NCBI RefSeq assembly: GCF_035046505.1
Contig: NC_089824.1
Span: forward strand, 32,554,274-32,618,273
Direction: 5' to 3'
Length of the DNA stretch: 64,000 nucleotides
From: Tiliqua scincoides
Lineage: Eukaryota; Chordata; Lepidosauria; Squamata; Scincidae
The position numbers and the translations under genes were made by a program. The notes under the pieces are model-generated. The model had not been told where the DNA came from, searched no databases, and worked only from the letters and a program-made list of their open reading frames with translations. Shown here piece after piece: positions 9,133 to 21,803 of the stretch. Numbering within the stretch: the first letter of the stretch is position 1; each line of letters opens with the position of its first letter.

Positions 9133-9697
9133 CTCATTTATTTTTATAGATGTATATGTGTGCATTAAATTATACTAGTGATAATTCAGATCAATTCCAT
9201 ATATACTCTGATTCTCAGTTTGATGTACAGCCAAGATTGATGATAGCAAAGATCTCTTCACCACTGCTAAATATTTATTCAGAGATTAATAAGGGCATGT
9301 TAAATCCCCAAATTTCAAAGCAAGGAGATGAACAGGAAAAAATGTGTTGCACCTGAGCCTCTATGAGAGAGGGCCATTGACTTTAGTGTAAGTTACTGAA
9401 GGCTGCTCAAGTGTTGTTGTAGTAATCCTCTTTCCAGCACATGTTATGAATTACATGTGTTAATCCTCTTCAACAGTAAGCAGGTGCAAGGCCTTCTTCA
9501 TGTTGGAACTGTACCAGTCCATGAAAACCAGCTGATTGGACGGCCAGTACATTTTAAACATGGCCTGCAATAAACAGTTGTTGTTCAAATCAAGCTGATC
9601 CAGACAGAGTTAATTTTCTATGGCTCAGTGAACCTGAGTTTTCTCCAAAGGTCAGTAACATCACCAGGTTAGACTCAGTATCATTAGTAGCACTCTG
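9133..9697. other. No gene or recognisable element
   Basis: A short open frame at 9150-9356 has no recognisable domain and an unremarkable composition; I do not treat it as a gene. Confidence 0.45.
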
Positions 9698-9874
9698 TGG
9701 ACCCAATCCTATCCAACTTTCCAACTGGGAAACAGCCACAATGCAACCTGATGGTAAGGGAACACATGTTCCTACCTTGAGAAGGTCCCAGTGACTGCCC
9801 CTCCACCACAGGATACAGTGCACACCCCACTGGCACAACTACACCAGCACTGGAAAATTGGATAGGATTGGGCC
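9698..9874. mobile_element. Short MITE, AATCCTATCCAACTTTC family
   Basis: Inverted ends 'ggacccaatcctatccaact' and 'ttggataggattgggccc' enclose the family interior ('taccttgagaaggtccc', then a 'ccaccacaggata' block). Length and layout match the copies at 1245, 33143 and 59037. Confidence 0.8.
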
Positions 9875-9954
9875 CTGTATTGGCTCCAAGAGACTGTCGT
9901 GCAGTCCTCCTCAGCTTGGCCTTGGATCACCTGGATTGACAGTGATTAGCCCAG

Positions 9955-10180
9955 AAGGATGGTAGATAGCTCAATGGAAATGTCAACTGAATGCATAGGC
10001 AAATTCCATGCTAGCGATCACAGCAAAAGAGTAAAAAAAAAAAAATTCAATATTGTGATTTGCTTATACAAATCTATGGTGAGGCTGCACTTGGAATATT
10101 GTGTATAATTCTGGTTAACCCATCTAAAAAGACATTGTAGATTTGGAAAAGCTGCAGAGGAAAGGAACCAAAATGACCAA
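9955..10180 (+). mobile_element. Old CR1 fragment (RT C-terminal region)
   Basis: Translated in pieces, this gives recognisable CR1 ORF2 text from just after the RT catalytic core: a 'MEMSTECIGKFH'-like stretch, then 'ICLYKSMVRLHLEYC' and 'HLKKDIVDLEKLQRK'. The fragment is frameshifted and contains stops, so it is much older than the copies at 4 and 51 kb. It ends where the MITE at 10181 begins. Confidence 0.65.
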
Positions 10181-10388
10181 GGATGCAATCCTAACCCCTT
10201 ATGTCAGTGCTTTCCAGTGCTTTCCAGCACTGACATAGGGGCAATGCAGCTCTGAGGTAAGGGAACAAACTCTTACTTTGAGGAGGCCTCCGTGAGTGAC
10301 ACCCAACTGCAGGATGCAGTACATGTCCCATTGGCACTGTTATGCCAGTGCTGGAAAGCACTGGCATAAGTGGTTAGGATTGTACCCC
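10181..10388. mobile_element. About 200-bp MITE, CAATCCTAACCCCTTATG family
   Basis: Long inverted ends: 'gcaatcctaaccccttatg' on the left and 'cataagtggttaggattg' on the right, each continuing into 'tcagtgctttccagcac' motifs. A second copy lies at 11723-11926. The ends share the AATCCTA core with the other short MITEs in the window but not their interior. Confidence 0.75.
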
Positions 10389-10666
10389 AAGTTATGTAGC
10401 ACCTTAAGTATGCAGAATGGCTAGTTCTGGCAGAATAGCAGGCCATTAGGATTGGGCCCAAAACTGCATACACACAACACTGAAATGGTTCATCATACTT
10501 TTGAACCATATAAGAAAGAAACTTCCACAGGATTGCTGAATTCTACCCACAGTGCACTTGGCTGTTTAGTTTTTCCTGAGAATAGGAAATAGTACCTCAG
10601 ACAGTACTTACAGGTTTCTGGCCAGCAGCATTCCTCACACATGGGCCTCATGCACACATTGTTCCG

Positions 10667-10989
10667 ATTGGGGTCTCCAAACTTTTCAATACAAGGTCAC
10701 GTTTATTTTTTACATTTTTGTGGGCCAAAAAAAAAAAAAATCAGACTTGTAAAGAATGAATTAAATTTAAATAAATGAATAAATTTTCCTTGGATCTTTT
10801 TTGTAATCAACATCATATGAAATTGAAATAAAGTGTGCTTAAACCGAGAAATTATATATAATGAGAAAAAATGTTAAAGTTAGCAAAAAGAAACTTGGCA
10901 ATAAAAATATTTTAAGTTGCTGTGGGCTAGATAAAAACTTGTGGGGGGGGGGCCAGAGGTGGTCCCTGGGCTGTAGTTTGGAGACTCTG
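10667..10989. mobile_element. hAT-like non-autonomous element
   Basis: Ends 'ggggtctccaaacttt' and 'gtagtttggagactctg' are inverted repeats of the kind found in hAT/Charlie derivatives. The interior is AT-rich with an A run and 'tttgtgggcca'/'gggccagaggtggtccctg' near the two ends. The target duplication is not clear. The long open frame that starts inside it (10861-11460) is chance and runs on through the next element. Confidence 0.6.
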
Positions 10990-11269
10990 GTCAAGGTCAA
11001 AGACTACAAAGGGCCAGTTCTGTTGTTGCATTGTCCACCAAAGAATAATGCCCATGAGCAAGCTGACATGAAAATGTTACATCTGTGGATTTCACACAGT
11101 TTACAACTGTGTGGATATCTACAGTACAAGCCACATTTGATGCCTGCTGCTTTTCAGCTCATAGTTCTTTTATTAAAAATCCACATGAATTTTACATCCC
11201 AGCATAAACTTTTTCATGGGTGTTCTGTGGAGAGCAACTTTATATCCACATCAACGCAAGGTCATAGAG

Positions 11270-11469
11270 CAGTGATTTTCAACCTTTTTCATTTCGCAGT
11301 ACACTGGCAAGGCGTTTTGACAATTGACAAGGCACACTGTGCTGTCAATGGGGGCTCACATCCCCCAATGATCCTACTGATAAATGACCCTCTCCCAAAT
11401 TCTCGCAGCACACCTGGGGACCATTCGTGGCACACCAGTGTGCCACAGCACAGTGGTTGAAAATGGCTG
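11270..11469. mobile_element. Short hAT-like MITE (CAGTGATTTTCAACC ends)
   Basis: Exactly 200 bp between CAGTGATTTTCAACC and GGTTGAAAATGGCTG, which are near-perfect inverted repeats. Inner blocks 'cagtacactggcaaggc' and 'ggcacaccagtgtgcc' are also complementary. The flanking 8-mers TCATAGAG and TCAGAGGC are only partly alike, so the insertion is old. Confidence 0.75.
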
Positions 11470-11722
11470 TCAGAGGCTGACAGGGCAATGTAGGAGATAG
11501 TTTCTAATTTGATAGCATTTGAGCTGATAGCTTAAAACTGAAGAATGTCGACCTTGTGTGGAATGACGTTTTTGAGGTTTGCAGAAGGCTCGTGCCGGAT
11601 CATACCATCTAGTACAGGATTCTACTTCCCACAGCAGCTAAACAAATGCCTCCAGAAAACTCATAATCATGGCTTGATGGTAATAGCCCTCTTCCACCTT
11701 GCTTTACAGTTTATTTATGTCA

Positions 11723-11926
11723 GGGTGCAATCCTAACCTCTTATGTCAGTGCTTTCCAGCACTGGCATAGCGGTGCCAATGGGACATGTGCTGCATCCTG
11801 TAGTTGGGTGTCACTCACGGAAGCCTCCTCAAAGTAAGGGAATGTTTGTTCCCTTAACTTCAGAGCTGCATTGTCCTTACGTCAGTGCTAGAAAGCACTG
11901 ACATAAGGGGTTAGGATTGCACCCTC
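11723..11926. mobile_element. About 200-bp MITE, CAATCCTAACCCCTTATG family
   Basis: Ends 'gggtgcaatcctaacctc' and 'ggggttaggattgcaccct' are inverted repeats that continue into 'ttatgtcagtgctttccagc' and 'gctagaaagcactgacataa'. Same family as 10181-10388. Confidence 0.8.
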
Positions 11927-12920
11927 AGTGGTATACAGTATTACCTCTGAACTTGGAAGATCCACTTTGCAATCACATCTAATAATTGATAGACATACCT
12001 TCATGTATGAATACCTCAATGAATATCCCCTTTTAAAGACTAGTGGTCAGCTCATCTTGTGGCAGTGAGTTCCATACATTAATTACGTATTATGTCTATA
12101 CTATATAAAGAAGTACTTTTTGTCCTGAATCAGTTGAATTGAACGACCAAGTATTGTGAGAGAGAATAACTTTCCCCTATCTGCTTTTTGCACACAATGT
12201 ACAACCTGGTAGACCTTTATTATGTCTCTCCACCCATCTCCCCACTTAGAAATTACAGCCACCAAGTGATAAGTTATGTATCCACGTTAGCATTATGCAG
12301 AAATAGCAACTAGCAACACGTGTGAACGGTACATGCAAAAGGAATGAATAGATTAGAAGTTCTGTAGGGGAGACTACTGCTGTTCAGTGATGTTGACATA
12401 TCAATCCTGAAACTAGAGAATCCTGCTGAAATCATTTTTTTGAAGTAATAGATTATGATATTGTTCCCTAAATTGTACTGGTATCCTAGCTTCAATAAAC
12501 CACTGAAATTCAGATCTGCACACGTTTTTTTCTCAGCCAGTCTTTCAAATGTGCATGAACATAAATCTGGCTGTTGGTCTAGATAGGATATAGGAGATGT
12601 GAAGATGTTACCAATAAGGGTAGAGATTCCATAAATTTAAATTGCTATATTAAATGTAAAGCTGCAATATTAACGTAAACTACTCTCTCCCCAGTACATT
12701 TAATGGAAAGGTTTATTCTATATTTCAGATAAATTACTTGTTGACAGTCACTCATGCAGGATCTGAAGTGTGGTATGAGTGCCCTCAGCATAAGAACAAA
12801 TTGACAACAGCAAGACAAAAGGTGCTTCCAGGTGGGGTGTTCGTAGTGCCACCACTTGTTGCCTCTGCACAGTAAGTCACAAGCAGAACTGCATCACTAC
12901 TTCCATACTTGCCAGAATTA
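11927..12920. other. No gene or recognisable element
   Basis: About 1 kb of AT-rich, apparently unique DNA. Short antisense frames only. Confidence 0.45.
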
Positions 12921-13296
12921 TTTATTTATTTATACAGGTATTTATATACTGCCTTTCTTTGGTTGTCAGATTTCTTCTCAGACTTTTATCCAAGGCGGTT
13001 TACATAGGCAGGCTGTTCTAAACCCCCATAGGGATTTTTACAATTGAATAGCTCTAGTTTTCATAGAACTCCTTGTTCCAGCTGGATTCCTTCCCGGTCT
13101 GGCCTCTCTCTGGTCCTTTGCCTCCCACACTCCACTTGACAGCAACTCCTCTCTGCCACCGAGGGTCAGCTCATCAGTATATCAGTGTGTCATCAGTTCT
13201 TGGGTACTTCCGGTTGTTTCGAAATGGCAGCCTCAGATCTTCAGGCATACAAGGCAGCAGCTCTACCAACTGAGCCAGACCTCCTGCCCTTAGGGT
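12921..13296 (-). mobile_element. tRNA-derived SINE
   Basis: On the minus strand the element starts with 'cctaagggcaggaggtc' and the RNA polymerase III A-box-like GGCTCAGTTGGTAGAGC. A diverged B-box region follows, then a body of about 250 bp, ending 'ggcagtatataaatacctg' plus a (taaa)n tail. The 7-bp AGAATTA occurs at both edges (12914-12920 and 13297-13303), a plausible target duplication. The 3' end type suggests that a LINE with a tataaata(c) tail mobilised it. The copy at 1485-1790 is related. Confidence 0.78.
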
Positions 13297-13303
13297 AGAA
13301 TTA

Positions 13304-13790
13304 GGGGGCAGTCCACGATCCCAGTCAGTGTTTCTTACCTTTCACCCACCCTCTTTCTATGGACATACACATGTGCAGCATCTTATCCTTGTAGTTATCT
13401 TTGTGCACAATAAAAGCAAAATGTATTTATGCCATGTCTATATAATAACATTTTAATATGGGCAATAGCAGCACCAACACAAGTGCTAAATAGAACATAA
13501 TGTCATAGGTATTATAACTAATCCACTCCCTTTTACACCACCTGTTAATTTTATATATGGTCATGTTCAGAGCAGCAGCTACACCTTTGTGCCCTACCTC
13601 TTTTTAAATTATAAAAAAAATCAGTGCCGTGTTAACTTTTTGCAATTGCCCAATCTGAAATTAAAGGAATGAAAAAATGGAAAGGTGTGGGAACAACAAA
13701 TGTTACTGATCACATCAAATTCACATCTATCAAAAAGAGACAGTACAGCAGTGCTACCAGTTGATCTTCTGAAGATTATTGCGCTGCTAT
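13304..13790. other. No gene or recognisable element
   Basis: AT-rich DNA directly left of the large palindrome. Nothing assignable is seen. Confidence 0.45.
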
Positions 13791-14100
13791 TCCATGCTCT
13801 ACCCTTACTTACCCTATGGTTACTTTGTTGCATTATTAACGGAAAGGCTGCCATCCTATACGCACTTACTTGGGAGTGAGTTCTTTTGAAAGTGGAATTT
13901 ACTTCTGAGCAAACATGAATAAGATTGCATTCAAAATCTATTGATGAATTTATTTTGAATGCAATCTTATGCATGTCTGCTCAGAAGTAAATTTCACTTT
14001 CAAAAGAACTTACTCCCAAGTAAGTACATATAGGATGGCAGCCTTTCCCTGTTAATAATGCTACCAAGTAACCATAGGGTAAGTATAGGTGGAGCATGGA
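13791..14100. repeat. 310-bp inverted repeat (large hairpin)
   Basis: Left arm 13791-13936 and right arm 13953-14100 are reverse complements over about 146 bp with scattered mismatches and small indels, separated by about 16 bp. Each arm carries a full copy of the 90-bp MITE (ends 'ggctgccatcctata' and 'aagattgcattc'). Outside it lies about 55 bp of other DNA ('ttaccctatggttac' on the left, 'gtaaccatagggtaa' on the right). The duplication therefore includes flanking DNA and is not simply one MITE. Confidence 0.9.
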
Positions 14101-15260
14101 TGGATAATGAACAACTCATTATCTGCATGAACAAGAAATGCACCCCCTGTATGTAACTCCCCTCCTGGTAGTGCATAGAGTTGTAAGCAGATTTCAGGAG
14201 TTTTCAAGGCAGGAAAGTATGACTGGCTCATTATTTCCTTCGATAAGGTGAATATTTGGCTAAAGAAGCATCGAACCAAGCTTTTGCTTGCACAATTACA
14301 GCTAAGGAAGCAGCATGAGCTTGATCTGCCTCACTGGTACTAAGTGATTTGGGATGTCATTATTTGGCATATTGTCAGTGTTCCAAAAACTGAAGTAAGC
14401 AGCATTGGGGTTCATACTTCATTTCAGTTATCAAACCACTTACCTATTCGAAAGGATGCAGTTTCTTACTGTCTGTCTGTTCCCCAACACACACGAACTA
14501 CTGATTGCTATTTTGAAATCAAAGGGAATAAAATTAAAGATCTGTATCCCTAATATAGCATTCATTTAATTATTTTGTAAAGCAAAGAAGAAAGGCTTAG
14601 TGATCCAACCTAGATGATGAAATATTATTGATAATTTAAACATGTACTAAGGAATCAACATTATTGATGGCTTATAAGATTGTCATTGGAACATAAACAA
14701 TCACATATTTTGTGGCAACCAATCATTTGGTACTCTGTAAATTTGACACTCGTTTGTCAGAAAACCGTAATGTTTCATACCCATTGTCGACACATTGTAA
14801 TTGTCATCACATATGAAGTGGATGTTTGTTGATGTGAAAAGCTTCTACGCCATAAAAAGAAAATCACAAACTGTAATTTTATGATAAAAATTCAATTAAA
14901 AAGTTATTTTCACCCCAGCAAGCAACATTTTACAATAAGCAATAAATGAATATTTTAATTTTCATTACCTTTCCAGATTCTATTTCTAGCATAAGAAGTG
15001 ACTGTAAATAGAAAACTGAATTTAACTAATTCTATGCATGTACAATCATGGCTTCTAGTAAAGACAATCCTATAATATCCATTGACAGTTGCCAGAGATG
15101 GAAAATAGTTTATGAACCATAGGCATGTGTGATCGTGTGCATAGTCTCATGGTAGCAAGAAGAACTTGGGGGCACCAATTGTTTGAACTAACACTTCCAT
15201 AGCCTGCAGGATTGACTCTCAGTATAAGTTTCAGGGCCCAAAAGTATAGGACAGGCGGGA
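14101..15260. other. AT-rich DNA with no recognisable element
   Basis: About 1.1 kb, strongly AT-rich (for example around 14560-15010). I see no open frame of interest, no repeat and no RNA gene. Confidence 0.5.
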
Positions 15261-15705
15261 AGTTCAATCCTATCTAAATCTCTGCACAGCAATGCAGCAA
15301 TGCTGGCATAGCCTCCGCTGTATCCTATGGGGGATTTCTGGCTGCTGGTGGCCTCATTGGGGTAAGGGGATCGGGCCTATGTAGGTGGTCGGGATTTGGT
15401 GTGTACCATCACCGCCAATGCCTCCCAGGCCTGATCCGTCCTCTCCACCTCTCCCATCATTACCCCTTTCCACTCACCTCCACCCCATTCAACCCCCTCC
15501 CCACCTCCCTTCAAACTATGCACTAGCTTACCTGACCCGGCAGATGTTCAGCCATCCACCAGCATGTGGGAGACTGCTCCAGTCCTCACGCCAGCATGCC
15601 TGCAGTGTATCCCGGAAGTAGCTGCCTAGCAAGTGCTGCAAAGCAGCCTCTGCCAGTGCAATGCTAGTTACGCTGGCAGCCAAGGGGTATAGCATTGGAC
15701 TGTAA
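15261..15705. mobile_element. GC-rich MITE-like element, long AATCCTA type
   Basis: Begins 'agttcaatcctatctaaat' and ends near 'gcattggactgtaagg', a degenerate counterpart. The middle is a C-rich tract (15405-15530) without coding sense. The same layout (AATCCTA-like end, pyrimidine-rich centre, about 450-600 bp) is seen at 20654, 21804, 41881 and 49829. Confidence 0.45.
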
Positions 15706-18700
15706 GGTTCAGTCTGAGCACAGAGAAACAAGGATGACAGAGGAACAGGCAGAAGACATCAAAATCAGGGTGGTGGTCAAGTACATTAAGCATGTGAAAT
15801 GGGGGCACTTTCATGTCATGTAATGAATGTGTTTGTGGTTGTCAAAGAAAAGGTAGAAGTTAAAGACATGGTAGTCAGAGGTCCCGGACTAGGCAAGGCA
15901 TGCTGTACTGCCCCTCCACATCAGATGAGTTACTCAGCAAGGATTCAATGTAATCCTCAATCAGGTGGTTGAAGACAAAAAAAATCCAGCAAACCTCTTA
16001 TCCCAGAAAGTCTCTAGGATCATTCTACTAAATGAAAAGGCTCCAGTTGTCTAAATTAAAGGAGAATGACAGGGTTCACAAAGGGAGCACTGTCTGGGCA
16101 AGCCATCTTCCCTCTCCCAGATTACTCAGAATGACAACTGAAGTTTGGAACTGCTTCTAAATAGAGCTAGCCAGGTTCTTTCTGGTTCCTTGGGTCACCT
16201 TAACTGAAGAGCAGCAGTAATGGCTCCATCCATTATAAAACCGATGTTGTTACCCAGCATATTCAGGCCAATAACTCCCTTTGCTTGGGAATCGTTCTGG
16301 TGCCACAAGGTATGAGATACTGGAGCCCTACTGCCAAGAGTCCCCAGTTCAAGACCTCCAGGAGCCCTTCAGTGGTCCCCCTCTTCTGTGGATAGGGCTG
16401 GCCCAGGATGGTAGCCAAGTGGGCAGAGAAAGGCAGCAGAGATACCTGTGCCTTCTTTCCCCCTCCTTCCTCCAGCACTGCTGGATAAAAGAGCTGCCAT
16501 TATCCCAAGCCTCTTCTGGCTGGCTCTCAGAAAGCAGATAAAGGACTGAAGCACCAACCACAGCACCAACCATGAATGGAGGGCTCTAGAAGGGTGGCAA
16601 AATGATGGGAGGGGCACTCAGATGGGGGCACTTTCATGTCACATCATGAATGGGCTAGCCTTGGCTGTATTTGGGGAGGTTCACAGAAAAGAGCACCTAC
16701 CTTTATGAAATGGTTACTGGGGGTACAGCCCCCATGTGACTATATCAGGTCATACTATGCCCCTGCACATTATTCCTGTTGGGCTGCAAGCCTGCTACTG
16801 ACCCAGTGGAAACTCAGGGTAGGTAGGTGCTTCGAAAAGCATGAACTGGTCAGTACCTAAAGGAAACTTACTGCTGTAGACGGGGGACTATTCACCTGAA
16901 AAAAGATTTGAAGAGAAGGAATTTTCCTATACATTGTATCAACGAAGTCTGTGGTCACCAAAGTCTGTAGATCACCCAAACTATGATTGCACATAGATTA
17001 TTGTTGCCCATGTAATTAAAAAAAAAATCCAGGTGCTGCTTAATAAGTTGAAAATATGTCTAATGTAAAGCTTGAAAAAATTTCAAATCTAAGCAGAAAA
17101 ACAATGTTAACTGGTTGGAAGGGGCGAGATAAAGAAGTGAACCCAAAATACTGTATTTTGCAGCCGTAATGCATAAGTAGGATCTTCTCAAGGTTCTGTG
17201 TACAAAATACTAACTAAAGAAAGATCAGAAAGAAGCCCATGCATTTTGAACAGTGTTCTTTGGGGAAAAATGTATTTGATAAAGCAGGACAGCTGTCTGT
17301 TCTGTTTTGCGTATGTTCCTAGATGTTGTAAACAGCATGTTAGAAACAGAAGAAAAGATAATTTGAAGGGTAAGGAGATGTGGAATGACTAATGAAAGGC
17401 TAAGAGATTGGAGTGGTGAGGTGGGAAGTCTTATGCAGGGACTATGAATAGGAGGGACTCTTTGCTGTTGCAGAAAGAGGAGGATGGCATGGAGCGGGGA
17501 AGGCAGGGGTACTCTGTACAAAGGAGCCAGTTTCTAGGAGGTCATAGCTGTAACCCAGGTGTTCATCTGAATACATTATCTATTTTGAGACATAATTAGA
17601 ACCATCACCAGAATGGGACCAGTCCATTCAACACCTCACCTGCATACTAGTTCCCGTCCACTTCAGAATTTGGGGTAAAAACCAAGCTTTTCATTTTGTG
17701 ACAAGATGCCTTCCACTTAAATAATGAGAGATTATTTTAAATTCCAATTTTAAAAATTGGGAAATTTCTTCTTTTTTTGTCCTCACTCAAGGATATTGTC
17801 ATGAATGCCTTAAAACCCAGATGTGTGTCATCTTAGTTTTAAGTAATCCATAAATAATTTAACATGTGTTGCTGGTGATTCTAAAAAAGCAGAGAAAGAT
17901 GGCATTGCTATCTATGTATGGGGAGAGGGGAAAATAAATAAAGGAGTAGCTGGGCTACAATTTGCCATAGTATCAAAACTGAAGCAGAGAATTGTATCTT
18001 ACAGAAAAAGATAAAAACTATTAAAAATGGGTATGAGTTTTATACTGTGTCAAGTGTATGTATGGATGTGTGCAACAACAAAAAAAAGTATGAGTCCAAG
18101 AGGCGTACAGAAATTCCAACAAGTCACATGCTTGTACCTTATAGCCTGTATCTTGACGTCTCTTAGCAGTGTTTTACTTGATATAGCTCTTATATAGTCT
18201 GCTAGTGAATTCAGTGTGTATGAATCACAAGAGACTGGGAGGAGGAAGGATTCCACAGATAAAAGGGAGTTCTGTCTAGCTATTTAATCTGTGAAATTTG
18301 TCTCTTTTTTTATCTCTCTCGTCACCATGGTATTTGAACACTTCAGCAGCTACCTAGTGATTTACACAAAGACTTGAGATTTCTGATCTCTCCCTCTTTC
18401 CAAAGACAAGTAATTTTCATGTGCTTTATAGAGTGCTTCTCAAGAATATGGGAAGTTCTCAGAAGTTGAGCCTCCATAAATGATAATAAAAACTCTCCTG
18501 AAATGTGGTTGAATGTCCTTGAATGGCTGGATGAAAAGGAGATTTTGAGTGCACATGGAAAAGTTCCCATTTCCTTAGTATGTCTGGTTTGTGGAGAGTG
18601 GAGTTTAGGTTTGTGCATCAAATTAATCAAGCAATTGGTTGATTTTGTAACAGTGCTGGGAGTAGACACAGGAACCTTATACCCTACTCCATATATTTCT

Positions 18701-19046
18701 TGCATGGGTATTCACTACATAACACGGTTGTATCATACAGGACTTGATAAACTATGAAGTAATCTGGGCAATTTTAACCACATCATTCCAATATTGGCAA
18801 CATCCTAACACATGACTCATTCTTTCTTACCACTCCCTTCAGTTTTTTCTTACTGCATTGCTTCTGTATCTTCTCTTCCTGCCCAGTAGGCAACCATGCC
18901 CTTTTCTTCTCCCAGGTTTGTCATGCCATGGTCCCTCCTTAGACCTGGCCATCAGAAAGAGTGGAAGAGAGGCAGTAGACTTCCCTGGCAGTGTAGAATG
19001 GATCATACCACTTCTGCTGGAGTGAGGATACATCAATCTCATCTTT
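15706..19046. other. No gene or recognisable element
   Basis: About 3.3 kb. Several short frames occur on both strands around 16260-16620, but they overlap each other in different frames, are simply GC-richer DNA and show no domain. The rest is AT-rich and apparently unique. Confidence 0.4.
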
Positions 19047-19290
19047 AGAAGTGGATTGGACATATTTCTGGAGGAAATGTCCATCACGGGTTACACGCCA
19101 TGGTGTGTATGTGCAACCTCCTGATTTTAAAAGTGGGTTATCTCAGAATGCCAGATGCAAGTGATGGCACCAGGATGCAGGTCTCTTGTTGTTTCCCTGA
19201 AGCATTTGGTGGGCCACTGTGAGATACAGGAAGTTGGACTAGATGGGCCTTTGGCCTGATCTAGTGGGGTTCTTCTTATGTTCTTATGTC
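19047..19290 (+). mobile_element. CR1 3' end fragment
   Basis: Matches the last codons of CR1 ORF2 (LDxFLEExSI) and the 3' UTR of the 8.4-8.65 kb copy: 'gatacaggaagttggact', 'agatgggcctttggcctg', ending TTCTTATGTTCTTATG. It is severely 5'-truncated and moderately diverged. Confidence 0.88.
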
Positions 19291-20653
19291 TATGTGAAAA
19301 TGGTATGCAAGGCAAAACTAGCAACACAGAGAACAAGCTGGTCTAGAGTCCCATATGTGGCGTTTAAAAAAAAAAAAACTTGCAATGAGGTATTTATTTT
19401 CTGTGCAGAACACAATCATCTATCTGCAGTGGTACAGTCCACTGTACCACCTAGGAATTATCAGCATCTTATTCTACTGCATGTACAGACCAAGCCTTAG
19501 CCTCTGAATTGAAAGAAGTGCTGTAGTGCTGACTGACTGCTGGGTTACATAGTTGTGTCCTGGCTGCAGTGGGGAAGGGGCATTTATGACTGGAGTTATG
19601 GCATTCCTTAATAGAAGAAAAAAATGGAGGAGGTCAAGACTAAATATTTTTTGTGCGCTATCACTGGGTTGGGAGAAACTCATTTATCAGAAAGAATCTT
19701 GAAAAAGCCAATTAGGCTTCAATTCAATGTTGTGCACTCTCTCTCTCGCTCTCGCTCTCTCTCAAACACACCACACCCACAAACTCAGAGGAGTGTCCTC
19801 AGAAGCCACTCCCACAACAGCTGCTCTTTTAAGCTTATTTCAGAGAAAGTGGTATAGAGGTAGTAAAAAACGAAGCCATGGGAAAATGCAGTCATATTCT
19901 GATAGTAATTTCGGTTTATGCTTTGTTGGGGACAAACCCTGTGTCCACAGAACCTGCACATGCACTTCCTATAATTGTGGGCTCTTTCTTTTTAAAAACA
20001 AAAACAGCATTTTAAATACAGGACAGTTATGTGCCGAACGTATTTGCCTCCTTTGTTATTCAAGAGAGTAGAAGGGGAATATTCCTTCTAAGCTTCTTTG
20101 GTTCATTAAGCATGACAGAATTAATTTTCAGATTTTTCTCCTCGGAAATGTTTACCAGTTCTATCAAAATATCTGTTTATTATGAGTTGTACATCATTAA
20201 GTTAAAACGATTACTCTTTCTTCCCAACCCTCATTTAGTAAAAACCCAGCTATGCATTAAACCTCTGCTGTTGTCTTTTGTTTTATTTCGCATTGCTTTG
20301 AAATAAATGCTGCTTTGATTCAACACAAAAAGAAGTTTAGTTAGAGTATATATTTGTCCAGACTCCCTTACTCTCACCATACCCACAATAATTCCAAGAT
20401 TCTACTGTTCTCAGAGGAAGGCTGAACTAAAATTAAAATGTAATGAATTCAAGAAATTCAAGTATTAAATACTTCTTGTTCCATGCTATTCCAGCACATA
20501 TATAAAATAGAACACTGCATTGAGATGCACATGCTCCTGATCTGGGGACCATTTGCACATTTCACAATGTAGGGAGAAATGAAAGTTCCTTTTTTATTTT
20601 TATTTTTGGTAAATAGTTTACTTGAAGCAAGAAGATAAGGCTTATAACACTAA
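19291..20653. other. No gene or recognisable element
   Basis: Contains a short CT-rich simple repeat at about 19738-19765. Open frames are short and without recognisable domains. Confidence 0.4.
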
Positions 20654-21190
20654 TGGTCCAATCCTATTCCCCACCAGCCCAGAGCATGCAGTGCCATGTA
20701 CTGCATGTTCTCGTGGGGGAGTGACCATATAACCTGAAAGAGGTAAGTAAAAATCTTATTTATTTCCTTGTGACTGGCCTGCAATGGGTCTCCTCAGACC
20801 TATGCCAGCTATTTAGCTGGCATAAGTCCAAGAAGCTTCAGGGGGCTTGTTGGGTTGAGAAAAGGACAGGATCTTGGCATACCACAGGACAGGATCTACT
20901 GCCACCACCAAGATTCTTTCCATCGTACCCCTGAACTGCCCCTGCCCTAGACCACTCCCTGCCCTGTTCCTCCATTGAATCACCTCTGAACCTCCCCTGT
21001 TGCCATCTTACTTACTCCAACAGGGTGTCTGGGAGCTGCTGGTGCACTTGCATGGAGCCTCTGGCCATTTGTGCTGGCCACTGCAAAGCACAAGACTGCA
21101 ATGTAGCTTTTGCACTGCCAGAAAATGGCTTATGCTGACGGATTGTGAGATCTGTCAGCATAATCCCATGATAGAATTCGGCTGCCCAGT
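20654..21190. mobile_element. GC-rich MITE-like element, long AATCCTA type
   Basis: Begins 'gtccaatcctattcccca'. Internal blocks 'gcagtgccatgtactgcatg', 'aatgggtctcctcagacc' and a proline-codon-like C-rich centre recur in the same order at 49829-50345 ('catgtactgcatact', 'aatgggtctctttggacc'). The two are copies of one family. The right end is not sharply defined. Confidence 0.6.
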
Positions 21191-21803
21191 TCATAACATG
21201 TCTTCATTCATATCTACCTTCAGTCAAGAGTCACTGGATTAAATGATCTGCGATCTATATTATGTATACTAGATGCTGCCAGGCTAGATACTGCTAGCAA
21301 TGTTTGGTTTTCAGCAGTGAATTCCTGAAGTATATCTTTGACCTTCTAGCTAAAGGACAGAAAAGAAAAAAGAAGCTTCAACCCATATAAAGATATCCAT
21401 GATTTGTTCAGTACTGGCCACTTGAGACCATCCGGGGAGATGGACTCAGGATGTAAATCAGGCAAACACAGTGATAATAAACTATAGTGATTGATCCTAT
21501 GCAGTGTCTGTTCCTTGATACTTTCAATTTAGGACTCCAATAATTTGTAAAAGAAACCTTAATTTTAAGGCTGCAGTAAGGTTACAAAGCTACAGAAGGA
21601 AGTGGTCCTGATCCTTATAAATTCTGATAAAAATGTTTTAATTTCATTCAAACTCGGTCATTGTCAAGTTTGCCTATGAAGTCGATATTCCAGAGAGTGT
21701 TTGAACCCAAAGGGTATGATCTTTCCTTGTGCATTTGCATTGTTCACACAAAGAGGATTCCTCATGGGACTACTCTCTGATGATAACTGTAGTGATTACA
21801 AAG
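21191..21803. other. No gene or recognisable element
   Basis: Apparently unique AT-rich DNA. Confidence 0.4.

Noticed and set aside
10861-11460. 199-residue plus-strand frame as a host gene
   Set aside because: It starts inside one hAT-like element and ends inside another, and has no recognisable domain.
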